Shown here: positions 22,183 through 32,588 of the stretch, in pieces
Numbering within the stretch: the stretch's first letter is position 1
Layout of the letters: each line of letters starts with the position of its first letter
Source: Caldilineaceae bacterium
Lineage (GTDB): Bacteria > Chloroflexota > Anaerolineae > Caldilineales > Caldilineaceae
Length of the DNA stretch: 47,415 bases
Assembly (NCBI GenBank): GCA_014879855.1
Contig: JACSRH010000294.1
Coordinates: 1-47,415, forward strand
Reading direction: 5' to 3'
Translations under genes and position numbers: made by a program
The notes under the pieces: model-generated
The model's database searches: none
Told to the model about the DNA's origin: nothing
What the model saw: the letters and a program-made list of their open reading frames with translations, nothing else

Positions 22183-22944
22183 ATGGATTGGGACACCTTC
22201 CGCGAGGAGCGCCGGCGCGCGGGCCGTCCCTTCGTCGTCGCCCACCGCGGCGCCAGATTACTGGAGGCGGAAAACACCGTCCGCGCCTTCCTGCTGGCGC
22301 TGGCCCAGGGCGCGGACGCGCTGGAGACCGACCTGCGCTTCACGGCGGACGACCAGCTCGTGCTGTTTCATGACCCGACGCTCGATCGCATGACCGAGGG
22401 CGCCGGCCTGGTGCGCGATCACACGTTGGCCCAGATCCAGGCATTGCGCACGCGCCGTCCCGGCGGTGTGCTGGGCGAAGATCGCATCCCAACGCTGGCA
22501 GACCTGATCGAAGCCACCGGCGGCGGCGCGCCATTGTTGCTGGAACTCAAAGATCCGCTCTTCTTGCAGGAAAAATACGCGAAAATGCTGGTGGACACGC
22601 TGGAGCAGGGCCGCGTTTTGCGGCGGTCGGCGCTGATCTCATTCAACTTCGAGCATGTGCTGGCCGTCCAGCGTATCCGGCCTGACATCCCGATCGGGCA
22701 TATCACGCTCAAAAATCCATGGCCCAAGCGCGGCGCGCAGCTGCTGGGGCCGCTCTGGCCGCTGATGTACGTGAATCCGCTCTACACGGCGCACGCACAC
22801 CGCATGGGCAGCATCGTTGCACCGCTCGACCCGACGCCGGAACCGCGCCTGCACCACTACGTCCGCTGGGGCGTGGACGCCGTGCTGGCCGATGATCCAG
22901 GTGGTGTGCGCGCACGATTGCACGGCTCCTCAAAACTGAAGTAA
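22183..22944 (+). CDS. glpQ: Glycerophosphodiester phosphodiesterase
   Basis: 253 aa. Hydrolyses glycerophosphodiesters to glycerol-3-phosphate and an alcohol. The TIM-barrel catalytic marks are VVAHRGAR (catalytic His), AENTVRAF (metal-binding Glu and Asn), ALETDLRFTADDQLVLFHD (metal Glu and Asp and second catalytic His), LLLELK, and the C-terminal WGVDAVLADDPG. No signal peptide, so a cytosolic UgpQ-like role is more likely than a secreted GlpQ. The start at 22183 is fixed by AAGGAGGAAA seven bases upstream. It lies just beyond the importer terminator and probably needs its own promoter or readthrough. Confidence 0.9.
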   Translation: MDWDTFREERRRAGRPFVVAHRGARLLEAENTVRAFLLALAQGADALETDLRFTADDQLVLFHDPTLDRMTEGAGLVRDHTLAQIQALRTRRPGGVLGEDRIPTLADLIEATGGGAPLLLELKDPLFLQEKYAKMLVDTLEQGRVLRRSALISFNFEHVLAVQRIRPDIPIGHITLKNPWPKRGAQLLGPLWPLMYVNPLYTAHAHRMGSIVAPLDPTPEPRLHHYVRWGVDAVLADDPGGVRARLHGSSKLK

Positions 22945-22964
22945 ACCCGAAAGTCCGCCACCGT

Positions 22965-22993
22965 TTGGCCTTGCTGCGTGCGTGCGCTATAAT
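22965..22993 (+). promoter_or_regulatory. Promoter of the zinc-ribbon membrane protein gene
   Basis: TTGGCC (22965-22970), 17-bp spacer, perfect TATAAT (22988-22993). A ribosome site (GTGGAGTG) precedes the ATG at 23036. Confidence 0.65.
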
Positions 22994-23035
22994 CGAGCAT
23001 ATTTTGCACGGCGTAGTCCGTAAGTGGAGTGATAC

Positions 23036-23668
23036 ATGTCACCGGAACTAATCAATACTATCGGCACCATCGTCGGCGTGCTCGTCGCCGCCCTGGGCGC
23101 TTTTTTGTTTGCGTTTTGGATTGCAATGGGGATCTGGACGTTCAACGACATTCGTTCGCGGACGCGTGATTGGTTAGTGATCACACTGGCGGTCGCACTG
23201 GTGTTGATCTTTCCCCTGATCGGCCTCATCCTGTATATGATGATTCGTCCCAAAGCCACGCTTGCCGAAGTCTACGACCGCGCCCTGGAAGAGGAAGCGC
23301 TGCTGCGCGAGCTGGAAGAGACAATGACTTGCCATCAATGCGGCGTGCCAGTCAGCGAGACCTGGGTCTATTGTCCCAACTGTCATGGCCAGTTGCAGCA
23401 TTCCTGCCCAAGTTGCGGCAAGCTGGTGCGGAACGAGTGGGAGATCTGCGTCTTCTGTGGCGGGCCCCAGCCGCGCGCCGCGGCAAGACCCCAACTGAGC
23501 ACGGTGCAGGCGACGCCATCACTTCAGCCGGTCGTTCCTGCGGTGCAGCCAGGCAGCGCCTCGTTGCGCAATCCATTCCGCCGCGAGACGCCGCCCACAC
23601 CGCCTTCTGTTCCTCCTTTTAGCGACGAAGTCGACGATGCGTATCGACCGGCGCGTATGCCGGAATAG
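23036..23668 (+). CDS. Membrane protein with double zinc ribbon
   Basis: 210 aa. Two membrane helices (about residues 8-32 and 46-68), a short charged helix (EEEALLRELEETM), then two zinc ribbons: CHQCG...CPNCHG (about residues 99-118) and CPSCGK...CVFCGG (about 124-143). The C-terminal 65 residues are proline-rich and probably disordered. Such modules serve as protein-interaction adaptors at the membrane; the specific partner is unknown. It is transcribed from its own promoter and converges with the YbaK-type gene, with a repeat element between. Confidence 0.75.
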   Translation: MSPELINTIGTIVGVLVAALGAFLFAFWIAMGIWTFNDIRSRTRDWLVITLAVALVLIFPLIGLILYMMIRPKATLAEVYDRALEEEALLRELEETMTCHQCGVPVSETWVYCPNCHGQLQHSCPSCGKLVRNEWEICVFCGGPQPRAAARPQLSTVQATPSLQPVVPAVQPGSASLRNPFRRETPPTPPSVPPFSDEVDDAYRPARMPE

Positions 23669-23746
23669 CAGTGGGGGGAGACAGGGAGATGAGGGGTCGG
23701 CAACTGATTTCCAACACCCGAAACTTCTCAATCTTCCTCCCCTCAC
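23669..23746. repeat. Purine/pyrimidine palindromic repeat between convergent genes
   Basis: A purine-rich arm (GGGGGGAGACAGGGAG at 23673-23688) is followed by a pyrimidine-rich arm (CTTCCTCCCCTCACTC near 23733-23748). The phrase GGAGACAGGGAG also occurs at 46831-46842 inside the acyltransferase gene, which links this copy to the in-frame repeats near the end of the window. It may double as a transcription terminator for both flanking genes. Confidence 0.6.
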
Positions 23747-24247
23747 TCAACTCATTGCAACCACTTCCGCCCCTGTTACCCGCAACAACTCTGCCACGGT
23801 CAATCGCAGCATCGTACGGTCGTCGCCGCCGCCGCCGAAAATAACACTGGCCTCTAACGCCTGCACACTTGCATCCACGATCACCGGCAATTGGGTTGCA
23901 TGGCCAAAAGGCGGCACCCCACCAGCCGGATAGCCAAGCGTCGCCAGCACAACGTCGGCGGGCGCCAGGGTTACGCGCTTCTTGCCGACGCCGAAATGCT
24001 CAGCCAGCAAACGCTTGTCGACGCGACGTTCGCCGTGGCTGATCACCACGACCGGCGCTGGCGCGGCAGCGGGTTGCTCCACCAGAAAGAGCAGCGTCTT
24101 GATGATCTGGTCAGGCTTTACACCCAATGCCATTGCCGCCGCTGGCACCGTCGGGGTGTGGCCGATGTCGGGCAACAATTCGGCTTGAATGCCGTACTCG
24201 TCGAGAAACCGCTGCAGATCAACTGGTGTCCAGTAATTTGACTTCAT
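23747..24247 (-). CDS. ybaK: YbaK/ProX-type aminoacyl-tRNA deacylase
   Basis: 166 aa from ATG 24247. The family removes mischarged amino acids from tRNA (for example Cys or Ala from tRNA-Pro). Visible marks are TPTVPAAAMALGVKPDQIIKTLLF with the conserved Lys, VVVISHGERRVDKRLLAEHF, and the motif YPAGGVPPFGH with the Gly-Gly-Xaa-Pro-Pro loop that shapes the active site, then ASVIFGGGGDDRTMLRLTVAEL. Which amino acid it edits cannot be read from the sequence. The longer frame to 24325 lacks start support. Confidence 0.85.
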   Translation of the reverse strand: MKSNYWTPVDLQRFLDEYGIQAELLPDIGHTPTVPAAAMALGVKPDQIIKTLLFLVEQPAAAPAPVVVISHGERRVDKRLLAEHFGVGKKRVTLAPADVVLATLGYPAGGVPPFGHATQLPVIVDASVQALEASVIFGGGGDDRTMLRLTVAELLRVTGAEVVAMS

Positions 24248-24345
24248 TGAGTTGACGCCCCTCTGCTGGATAAAATAGAACGCAGGTGGTTGGAGCCGGA
24301 TTGACACTCTCTTCGCAGCACGCACCCACCCACCTCACCCACCGC

Positions 24346-25227
24346 TCACTCTTTGACGGCGCCGAGCATGATGCCACGGATAAAGTAGCGTTGCAGGAAC
24401 GGGTAGACGAGCAGGATCGGGATCATAGCGACAAAGAGCTTGGCTGCGTTGAGCGTGTTGCTGGAGAGCTGGGCGAGCATCTGCGCCTGGCCGCCGTGCA
24501 ACGCGGGCCGGTCGGCAATCACCAACTGCTGGATATAGGTTTGCAGCGGATAGTTGTCGGGGTTGTTCATGAGGATCAGCCCGTCGAAGAAGGAATTCCA
24601 GTGCCCTACGATGCTGAAAAGGGTGATGGTTGCCAGCGCGGGCAGCGAAGTCGGCAGGTAGACGCTCCACAACAACTGCCAGGGGTTGGCGCCGTCAATG
24701 CGGGCAGCTTCGTCCAGTTCTTTGGGGATGCTGCGAAAGAAGTTCATCAGGATGATGACGCTCCAGATCGGCACCGCGCCCGGCAGCACCAGCGCCCAGA
24801 TATTGTCGATCAGCTTGTAGCCGCTGATCGTCAGATACCACGGCACAATGCCCACGTTGAGGATCATGCCAAAGACAAAGAGCCACATGAAAAAATTGCG
24901 CCCCGGAAACGCCCGCGTGCTGCGCGACAGCGGAAACGCCGTCAGCACGGTCAAAACGAAGTTGAGCGAGCCGCCCAGCAGCACGCGCAGCACAGAGACG
25001 CCAAACGCGCGCCAGAATTTATCGTCGTTGAGAATGTAGCTATAGGAGTTGAGGTTGAATCCCACCGGCCAGAAGCCCACCATGCCTCCGCTGACCGCGG
25101 CCTTTTCGCTCAGGGAGATCGCCAACGTGTTGACGAGCGGGAACAGCGTCGACACCCCAGCTGCCAGCAGGAGCGCCGTGATCAGCCAATCGATGATGCG
25201 GTCAGTTTTACTGCGCGAAGTAAACAT
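24346..25227 (-). CDS. lplC: Carbohydrate ABC importer permease, LplC/YtcP type
   Basis: 293 aa with six membrane helices. It belongs to the CUT1 sub-group with the EAA loop KELDEAARIDGANPWQLL (about residues 165-182), the N-terminal STLFPLVNTLAISLS segment and the C-terminal end YFIRGIMLGAVKE, typical of LplC/YtcP partners of large binding lipoproteins. It is third in a minus-strand operon lplA-lplB-lplC, nine bases after lplB. Substrate is probably an oligosaccharide; the neighbouring alpha-galactosidases suggest alpha-galactosides. No ATPase in the operon. Confidence 0.85.
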   Translation of the reverse strand: MFTSRSKTDRIIDWLITALLLAAGVSTLFPLVNTLAISLSEKAAVSGGMVGFWPVGFNLNSYSYILNDDKFWRAFGVSVLRVLLGGSLNFVLTVLTAFPLSRSTRAFPGRNFFMWLFVFGMILNVGIVPWYLTISGYKLIDNIWALVLPGAVPIWSVIILMNFFRSIPKELDEAARIDGANPWQLLWSVYLPTSLPALATITLFSIVGHWNSFFDGLILMNNPDNYPLQTYIQQLVIADRPALHGGQAQMLAQLSSNTLNAAKLFVAMIPILLVYPFLQRYFIRGIMLGAVKE

Positions 25228-25236
25228 ACCGCTCTC

Positions 25237-26127
25237 CTAAAAAATCCTGTAGTTGGCAAATTTGCTGGCGGCCCAGTAAGAGACGCCGATCAAGATGAGC
25301 GCCACGACTGTCTTGAAGAGACCCACCGCTGTGCCTAAGCTGTATTGTCCTTGAATCAAACCGATGCGATAGACATAGGTGTCAATGATGTCACCGCTCG
25401 AATAGACGATCGGGCTGTAGAGGTTGAAGATCTGGTCAAATCCGGCGTTGAGCACATTGCCGATGCTCAGACATCCCACCAACACCACCACAGGCGCGAT
25501 GCCGGGCAGCGAGATCGACCACATCTTCTGAAAACGATTGGCGCCGTCCAGCTCCGCCACCTCATAGAGCGTCGGGTCAATACCCGTCAACGCTGCCAGG
25601 TAGACGATCGCCTCGAAACCAAATTCCTTCCAGACATCGCTGAAGATGATGACCCACGGAAAAACATTGGGCTGGCCCAGAAAATAAATCGGGCCGATCC
25701 CAAACACGCTCAGCATGTCATTGAACATCCCATCGCGCGCCAGAAGGGTGCGTAGGATGCCCGCCAGGATGACCCAGGAAAGGAAATGGGGCAGGTAGAC
25801 CATCGTCTGGATCGAGCGCCGAATGCGCAGAAAACGCACTTCGTTGAGCAGCAGCGCAAAGACAACTGCGGTGACAAGCACCACCGCCATCTTCATGGTG
25901 GCAATGAAAACCGTGTTGGTAAACACCTGACGCGCATCGCGCAGGCTGAACATGTAGAGAATATTGTCCAGCCCAACCCACGGCGACCCTTGAATGCCAA
26001 GCGCGGGGTTGAACTTCTGGAAGGCAATCACCGAGTAGACGAGGGGAACGAAGGTAAAGGCAAAGAGCAGCAGCAGCCCCGGCAGGATCATCAGGTAGTA
26101 GGCAAAGCGATCTGTGTCCTTGAACAT
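25237..26127 (-). CDS. lplB: Carbohydrate ABC importer permease, LplB/YteP type
   Basis: 296 aa from ATG 26127, supported by AAGGATCG seven bases upstream; an in-frame extension to 26202 would run towards and into the repeat element and is rejected. Six helices, with YYLMILPGLLLLFAFTFVPL at the N-terminus and the EAA-like loop YEVAELDGANRFQKMW (about residues 180-195). Pairs with the LplC-type permease. It is separated from the binding-protein gene by 180 bases containing a palindromic repeat, which could lower its expression relative to the binding protein. Confidence 0.85.
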   Translation of the reverse strand: MFKDTDRFAYYLMILPGLLLLFAFTFVPLVYSVIAFQKFNPALGIQGSPWVGLDNILYMFSLRDARQVFTNTVFIATMKMAVVLVTAVVFALLLNEVRFLRIRRSIQTMVYLPHFLSWVILAGILRTLLARDGMFNDMLSVFGIGPIYFLGQPNVFPWVIIFSDVWKEFGFEAIVYLAALTGIDPTLYEVAELDGANRFQKMWSISLPGIAPVVVLVGCLSIGNVLNAGFDQIFNLYSPIVYSSGDIIDTYVYRIGLIQGQYSLGTAVGLFKTVVALILIGVSYWAASKFANYRIF

Positions 26128-26192
26128 AGCGATCCTTCTTGGTTGGACTGCCCTTACGCTGCTACCGGGCATGAATTGCGCAGGGTAAACCA

Positions 26193-26301
26193 AATAGACC
26201 ACGGATTAGATGGATATAGCGGATTTGCGCGGATTTTTCTGGAGTTTATCCGTGAAAACTTGTCTAATCCGTCTAATCCGTGGTCTAATCCGTGGTCTAT
26301 T
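26193..26301. repeat. Palindromic dispersed element with 18-bp terminal inverted repeats
   Basis: AATAGACCACGGATTAGA (26193-26210) is the exact reverse complement of TCTAATCCGTGGTCTATT (26284-26301). Between them lie further CGGATT / AATCCG units, with TCTAATCCGT present three times on the right side. The element contains no open frame and sits between the binding-protein and permease genes of one operon. It looks like a non-autonomous MITE-like or REP-like repeat. Confidence 0.85.
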
Positions 26302-26307
26302 CTCTGA

Positions 26308-27993
26308 TTATTGGTTCATCTTCTCCAGCAGCGCCGCGCCGCCGCTGTTGTTCCATTCCTCGACAAACGCATCAAAGTCATCGAGAGGCTTGGCGCCGGT
26401 GATGATCTGCAGGAAGGTCTCCTCCTCCAGCTTTTTCAGCGCCGGCCAGGTCGAATCGACCGCAATGATGCGCGACGCCACCGGGTCGGTGCGCACCTCC
26501 TCATAGCCGCCAGCCAATAGCTGGGCGGCATCCAGACGCGCCATGCGCGTCCCCCAGTTGGAGGCGTCGCTGCGCGGCGCGGCAATATCTTGCTGAATCT
26601 GGTCAAATTCGAGCTTCATCGCTTCGCTAAACGTCGCCGGATCGCGCGTGCCATCGAGCGCCTCCTGGTACTCCCGCCCCATCCGTTCGACGACATAGGG
26701 CTGTTCAATCAGGAACGGGATCGGAAAGAGCAGCGACCAGATCTCATTGAAGTTGGAGTAGTACTGCGGCGCATCGTTCAGGCCATAGCTCAGGTCATTT
26801 TGCACGTTGAGAATCTTGAGCGCCACTTCCGGGTGCGCATACCCTTTCCTGACGACAACAAAGCTGTACGTATAGTCGCCCATCGCAAAGGTGTACTTGC
26901 CGTTCTTATCCTTGATCATAAACGGCTGCCAGTCGGCATTGGGGTCGTTGCTGACCGCGTCGGCCATCGGCCACCACGGCACCCACCACGGCCCCATCAT
27001 GATGCCACCCTTGCCGCCCACAATGATCTCGTTGGCTTTGTCGCCGTCCTTGGTGGCAAATTCGGGGTCAATTACGCCATCTTTATACAGCGCGGCGAGG
27101 CGAGCCAGCGCCTCCTTTGTCTCCGGCTGCACCGAGCCGTAGATGATCTCGCCAGCGTCATTGCGATAGAAAAGCTCCGGGAAAGCGCCGTACGCATTGA
27201 AAATGGCGTCAAAGCCGTGCAAGTTGCTTGGCACCTGTACAGGGTTTAACGTGCCAGTTAAACCAAATGTATTCGCTGCACCGTCGCCGTCCGGGTCTTG
27301 TTCCATAAAAGCGCGGGCAATGGCTTCGACGTCGTCCACCGTCTCCGGCCCTTCCAGCCCCAGCTTGTCCAGCCAATCCTGGCGCACCCACGCCATGATC
27401 GGTGCGTCGGCCTGTGGCTGGACATTGGGGATGCCCATGACCTTGCCATCGATGGTGGCTGCTGCCAGCGCAACGCCGCCAGTCTGTCGCCAGTTTTCAA
27501 GGATGTCGGCGTTGGCGTATTTCTCGACGTAGGGCGTCAAGTCCTCGATCGCGTCAGCTTCAGTCAATTGTTGAAGCTGGATGGGGTCGACGATCATGAC
27601 ATCGGGAATATCACCGCTGGCGATCGAGAGATTCAGCTTGTCGCTATAGCTGTCGCTAGGCGCCACCCACGCAAAAGTGACGTCGACGTTGAGCGTGTCT
27701 TCAATGTAGCGCAGCGCGCGATTATCCTCGATCGACTCGCCTTCAGGCATCAGCGACGCATTTTCCTGACCGCCTTTCACCACCACCAGCGTCGCGCGTT
27801 CCGGCAGCGGGCTGTAGGCATCGGTCTGGCGCCATGCCTGCCCGGCAATGATCTCCGCAGGCGTCGTAACCGCGGCGGGCTGGGCCGCTTGTTCCGCGGC
27901 TGGGGTCGGCTGCACTGGGCCCGAGCAGGCTGACAGCACAAGCGCTGCCAGTGTGACAAGCACAACCAGCTTTAGCAAAGCACTTTTCCTCAT
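26308..27993 (-). CDS. lplA: Large carbohydrate-binding lipoprotein of an LplABC-type importer
   Basis: 561 aa. The signal peptide ends in the lipobox LVLSAC (Cys 23), so it is a surface-tethered lipoprotein. The size and marks such as LNVDVTFAWVAPSDSYSDKLNLSIA (read in short blocks), DIPDVMIVD, IDGKVMGIPN, WVRQDWLDKLGL and GGIMMGPWWVPWWPM fit the LplA/YtcQ class that binds oligosaccharides. It is the first gene of the importer operon and faces the alpha-galactosidase operon across a symmetric divergent promoter. Alpha-galactoside binding is inferred from that context. Confidence 0.85.
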   Translation of the reverse strand: MRKSALLKLVVLVTLAALVLSACSGPVQPTPAAEQAAQPAAVTTPAEIIAGQAWRQTDAYSPLPERATLVVVKGGQENASLMPEGESIEDNRALRYIEDTLNVDVTFAWVAPSDSYSDKLNLSIASGDIPDVMIVDPIQLQQLTEADAIEDLTPYVEKYANADILENWRQTGGVALAAATIDGKVMGIPNVQPQADAPIMAWVRQDWLDKLGLEGPETVDDVEAIARAFMEQDPDGDGAANTFGLTGTLNPVQVPSNLHGFDAIFNAYGAFPELFYRNDAGEIIYGSVQPETKEALARLAALYKDGVIDPEFATKDGDKANEIIVGGKGGIMMGPWWVPWWPMADAVSNDPNADWQPFMIKDKNGKYTFAMGDYTYSFVVVRKGYAHPEVALKILNVQNDLSYGLNDAPQYYSNFNEIWSLLFPIPFLIEQPYVVERMGREYQEALDGTRDPATFSEAMKLEFDQIQQDIAAPRSDASNWGTRMARLDAAQLLAGGYEEVRTDPVASRIIAVDSTWPALKKLEEETFLQIITGAKPLDDFDAFVEEWNNSGGAALLEKMNQ

Positions 27994-28067
27994 TGGATCC
28001 TCCTAAAACGTGTGTAATTGAGTTTGCGAGCAATTGTACGGCATGAGTCGTGGGAAAGCGTTGCCTG

Positions 28068-28081
28068 TTCAAATATGTGAA
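28068..28081. promoter_or_regulatory. Predicted IclR operator, importer side
   Basis: TTCA-AATATG-TGAA, lying 28 bp beyond the -10 box of the minus-strand promoter, in the transcribed leader (about +22 to +35). An extra GAA half-site follows on the promoter side (GAACATAATTCA read on the minus strand). Confidence 0.55.
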
Positions 28082-28109
28082 TTATGTTCGCCTCTGGGAA
28101 TTTTCCTGG

Positions 28110-28139
28110 AGTATAGCACGCTCAAAGAATGGATGTCAA
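28110..28139 (-). promoter_or_regulatory. Promoter of the lplABC operon
   Basis: On the minus strand TTGACA (28139-28134), 18-bp spacer, TGC extended -10 and TATACT (28115-28110). Start expected near 28103, leaving a leader of about 110 bases. Confidence 0.75.
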
Positions 28140-28154
28140 TCTCAAGAAATTTGA

Positions 28155-28184
28155 TTGACGACGCCTCTTTGGCTGTGCTATACT
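28155..28184 (+). promoter_or_regulatory. Promoter of the alpha-galactosidase operon
   Basis: TTGACG (28155-28160), 18-bp spacer, TGC extended -10 and TATACT (28179-28184). It is the mirror image of the importer promoter; the two -35 boxes are 15 bp apart, flanking TCAATC-N11-GATTGA (28136-28158). Confidence 0.75.
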
Positions 28185-28212
28185 CCCACACAGTTCCGGC
28201 TAGTGAACATCT

Positions 28213-28226
28213 TTCATATACGTGAA
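28213..28226. promoter_or_regulatory. Predicted IclR operator, galactosidase side
   Basis: TTCA-TATACG-TGAA, 28 bp after the -10 box (about +22 to +35), with the extra half-site GAACATCTTTCA on the promoter side. Same spacing and layout as the importer and iclR operators. Confidence 0.55.
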
Positions 28227-28304
28227 TAGCCGCTTTGGCATGGCGGCTTGACGCCACTCGATCCCCATTCGTCTGTATTCAGTCTATATCAGAGGAGAAG
28301 ATGG

Positions 28305-30317
<2,013 letters not shown>

Positions 30318-30380
30318 CCCAAGGCTCAGTCGCAAACTGTGCCACCTTATAAATTGTGCCACCACACAGAAATGCAGGAG

Positions 30381-32555
30381 ATGATGACGCAAACGCTTGC
30401 CAGCTCGGGTTCGGCGTATGTGAACGCCGACGCCAGCCCATTGCAGTGGACAATCGGCAATGAACACATCAGCAAAACGCTCACATGGCAGGAAGACGCC
30501 GGCCTCGTCCTGACAGCGCTGGAGCATCGGGCTTCTGGCCACACCTGGCGGCCGCATCTGACGGCAAGCGACCTTGCCGGTGGGGAATTTGTGCTGCATT
30601 GGAACGATGCGCCTCTCTCCGCCCGCCAGGCGACCGCGCTGCACGGCGTTCACGCCGAAGCAGACGCCGCGTCCGTCGCGCTACGCATCGACCTGGTTGT
30701 GGCGCAGGCGCTGGAGATCAACTTGTTCTATCGCCTGCACGCTGACGCCGCCGTGATCGAGCAGTGGCTGGAAATCACGCCGCGGCGCACGGGTGTGTTA
30801 AGCCGCGTCGCCCCCGCGACGATCAGCGCCGATGTTCTGCATGCGCCGGCGCTCCACTGGGCGCGCGGGCTGCAAGGACATGGAGCCCACATGCCTGCCA
30901 CCGGCCCCTACCCGGCGTTCCAGATGCGCCACGAACCGCTGGGTGAGGTGACGCTCGCGTCCGGCCTGCGCTCCACCTGGCACGAGATCGCCTGGTTTGC
31001 GCTGGATTACAATATGGCTAACGCTCGCAATGTTGCCAACGAGGGGTTGTTTATTGGCCTGCTCTACTCAGGACGTTGGTCTGCCCACGCCCAGGCGCTG
31101 GCTTCCGGCGTCGCGCTGGATGTTTTCACCGAAGGCTATGCGACGCCACTGGCCGCCGACGAACATTGGACTAGTCCTGCGGCGTTTCTGGGCGTCTACC
31201 AGGGCGATCTGGATGACGCTGCCCACGTGCAACACACGTACATGCGGTCGGCCGTTGTGCCCGCTACGCCGGAAGATTTCCCGTGGGTGCAGTACAACAC
31301 CTGGTTTGCGCATCTGGTGGATATCGACGAAACGATCTTGCGTCGCGAGGCGGAGCTTGCCGCCCGTCTGGGCGCCGAGGTTTTTGTGATCGACGCGGGG
31401 TGGTGGGCGCCGAGCCGGCGCACCAGCGACAACTTCACCACGGGGCTGGGCGTGTGGCAGCCCAGCCCCGAGAAGTTCCCCAGCGGCATCCCAGCTTTTG
31501 GCGACTATGTGCGCTCGCTGGGGATGCGTTTTGGCATCTGGGTGGAGCCGGAGCGCGTGGATCTGCGCCAGCCGGCCACGTGGCGGCTCGACTGGCTGGT
31601 GCGCCATCACGACGCGATTGTCTCGCCGCCGTGGCCGCCGGACACGGTGAGCGGCTGGCTCTGCTTTGGCCATCCTGACGTGCAGGCGTGGGCGCTGGCG
31701 TGGATCAGCCAGCTCGTGGCCGAGGTCAACGCTGACTGGCTGAAGTGGGATTCCAACTGGTGGGGCGTCTGCACCTGCGCCCATCACGGCCACAGCGCCA
31801 CCGACGGCGAGTTTCATCAGGTGCAGGGCGTGCACAATGTGCTGACTGAACTGCGGCATCGCTTCCCCAATCTGATCATCGAGAATTGCGCGGGCGGCGG
31901 CACGCGCACTGACTTTGCCATGCTCGCCAACACGCACATCACCTGGCTGCACGATGCGTCCACCCCGAGCCGTCGCGTGCGCTATCATCTGGCCGGCGCC
32001 ACCTATCTCTTTCCGCCTGAACTCTGCAACACCTGGGTCGTCGATGCCGAAGACGAGTCGCTGATGGATAGGGCGACCCCACGCGCCGACATTGACGCGA
32101 TTGCGCGCAGCCGCATGTTCGGCGCGTTTGGGATTTCCGCCCGGCTGGGAGAGTGGACCGAAAGCGCCTTTGCCGCGGTGCAGAATGCCATCGTTCAATA
32201 CAAGCAACTGCGCCCGCTGCTCAAGCATGGCCGCTTCTATCATTTATTGCCCCAAGCTGAACTTGCCTGTCCGGATCTAGCCTTGAACGGCCAGTGGGAA
32301 GCATACGCCGTCGTCGACCCCACGGCGCATCGAGCTGTGATCTGGGTCTTCCGTGCGAGCGATGGTGAGCCAACGCGCCGTCTATCCTTGCGTGGCCTGC
32401 AGGCAGATCGCAGCTATATGCTGACGGACGCCGACGCCGCGCAGCGTGTCAGCGCGTCGGGTGCAGGCTTGATGGAAGAAGGCTTCATCGTGGATCTGAG
32501 CGGGCGCACGTCCGCACTGTTGCACCTCCACACGGCTGAGCTTGGAAATCTGTAG
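30381..32555 (+). CDS. GH36 alpha-galactosidase
   Basis: About 724 aa. Barrel marks include PWVQYNTWFAHLVDIDE, EVFVIDAGWWAP, WVEPERVD, the nucleophile motif ADWLKWDSNWWG (Asp 457) and an acid/base Asp in TWLHDASTPSRRVRYH, all as expected for active GH36 enzymes that release terminal alpha-1,6-galactose from melibiose, raffinose or stachyose. It shares overall plan with the preceding gene and looks like its more canonical paralogue. Cytosolic. The start is uncertain: ATG codons at 30372, 30381 and 30384 compete, and AGGAG at 30376-30380 is too close to the last two to be optimal. Confidence 0.9.
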   Translation: MMTQTLASSGSAYVNADASPLQWTIGNEHISKTLTWQEDAGLVLTALEHRASGHTWRPHLTASDLAGGEFVLHWNDAPLSARQATALHGVHAEADAASVALRIDLVVAQALEINLFYRLHADAAVIEQWLEITPRRTGVLSRVAPATISADVLHAPALHWARGLQGHGAHMPATGPYPAFQMRHEPLGEVTLASGLRSTWHEIAWFALDYNMANARNVANEGLFIGLLYSGRWSAHAQALASGVALDVFTEGYATPLAADEHWTSPAAFLGVYQGDLDDAAHVQHTYMRSAVVPATPEDFPWVQYNTWFAHLVDIDETILRREAELAARLGAEVFVIDAGWWAPSRRTSDNFTTGLGVWQPSPEKFPSGIPAFGDYVRSLGMRFGIWVEPERVDLRQPATWRLDWLVRHHDAIVSPPWPPDTVSGWLCFGHPDVQAWALAWISQLVAEVNADWLKWDSNWWGVCTCAHHGHSATDGEFHQVQGVHNVLTELRHRFPNLIIENCAGGGTRTDFAMLANTHITWLHDASTPSRRVRYHLAGATYLFPPELCNTWVVDAEDESLMDRATPRADIDAIARSRMFGAFGISARLGEWTESAFAAVQNAIVQYKQLRPLLKHGRFYHLLPQAELACPDLALNGQWEAYAVVDPTAHRAVIWVFRASDGEPTRRLSLRGLQADRSYMLTDADAAQRVSASGAGLMEEGFIVDLSGRTSALLHLHTAELGNL

Positions 32556-32588
32556 CTGTCAGGGGACTTTAAGGGAGACAACGAACGC

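Larger units (their letters stand above)
27994..28304. other. Divergent control region between the importer and galactosidase operons
   Basis: The gap holds two back-to-back promoters and two matching operators, each listed separately. The arrangement is symmetric about position 28147. No open frame is convincing: the small frames on both strands merely reflect the inverted duplication. Confidence 0.7.

Noticed and set aside
28034..28257. Two small overlapping open frames on opposite strands
   Set aside because: Their similarity to each other comes from the inverted duplication of the promoter region, not from coding.
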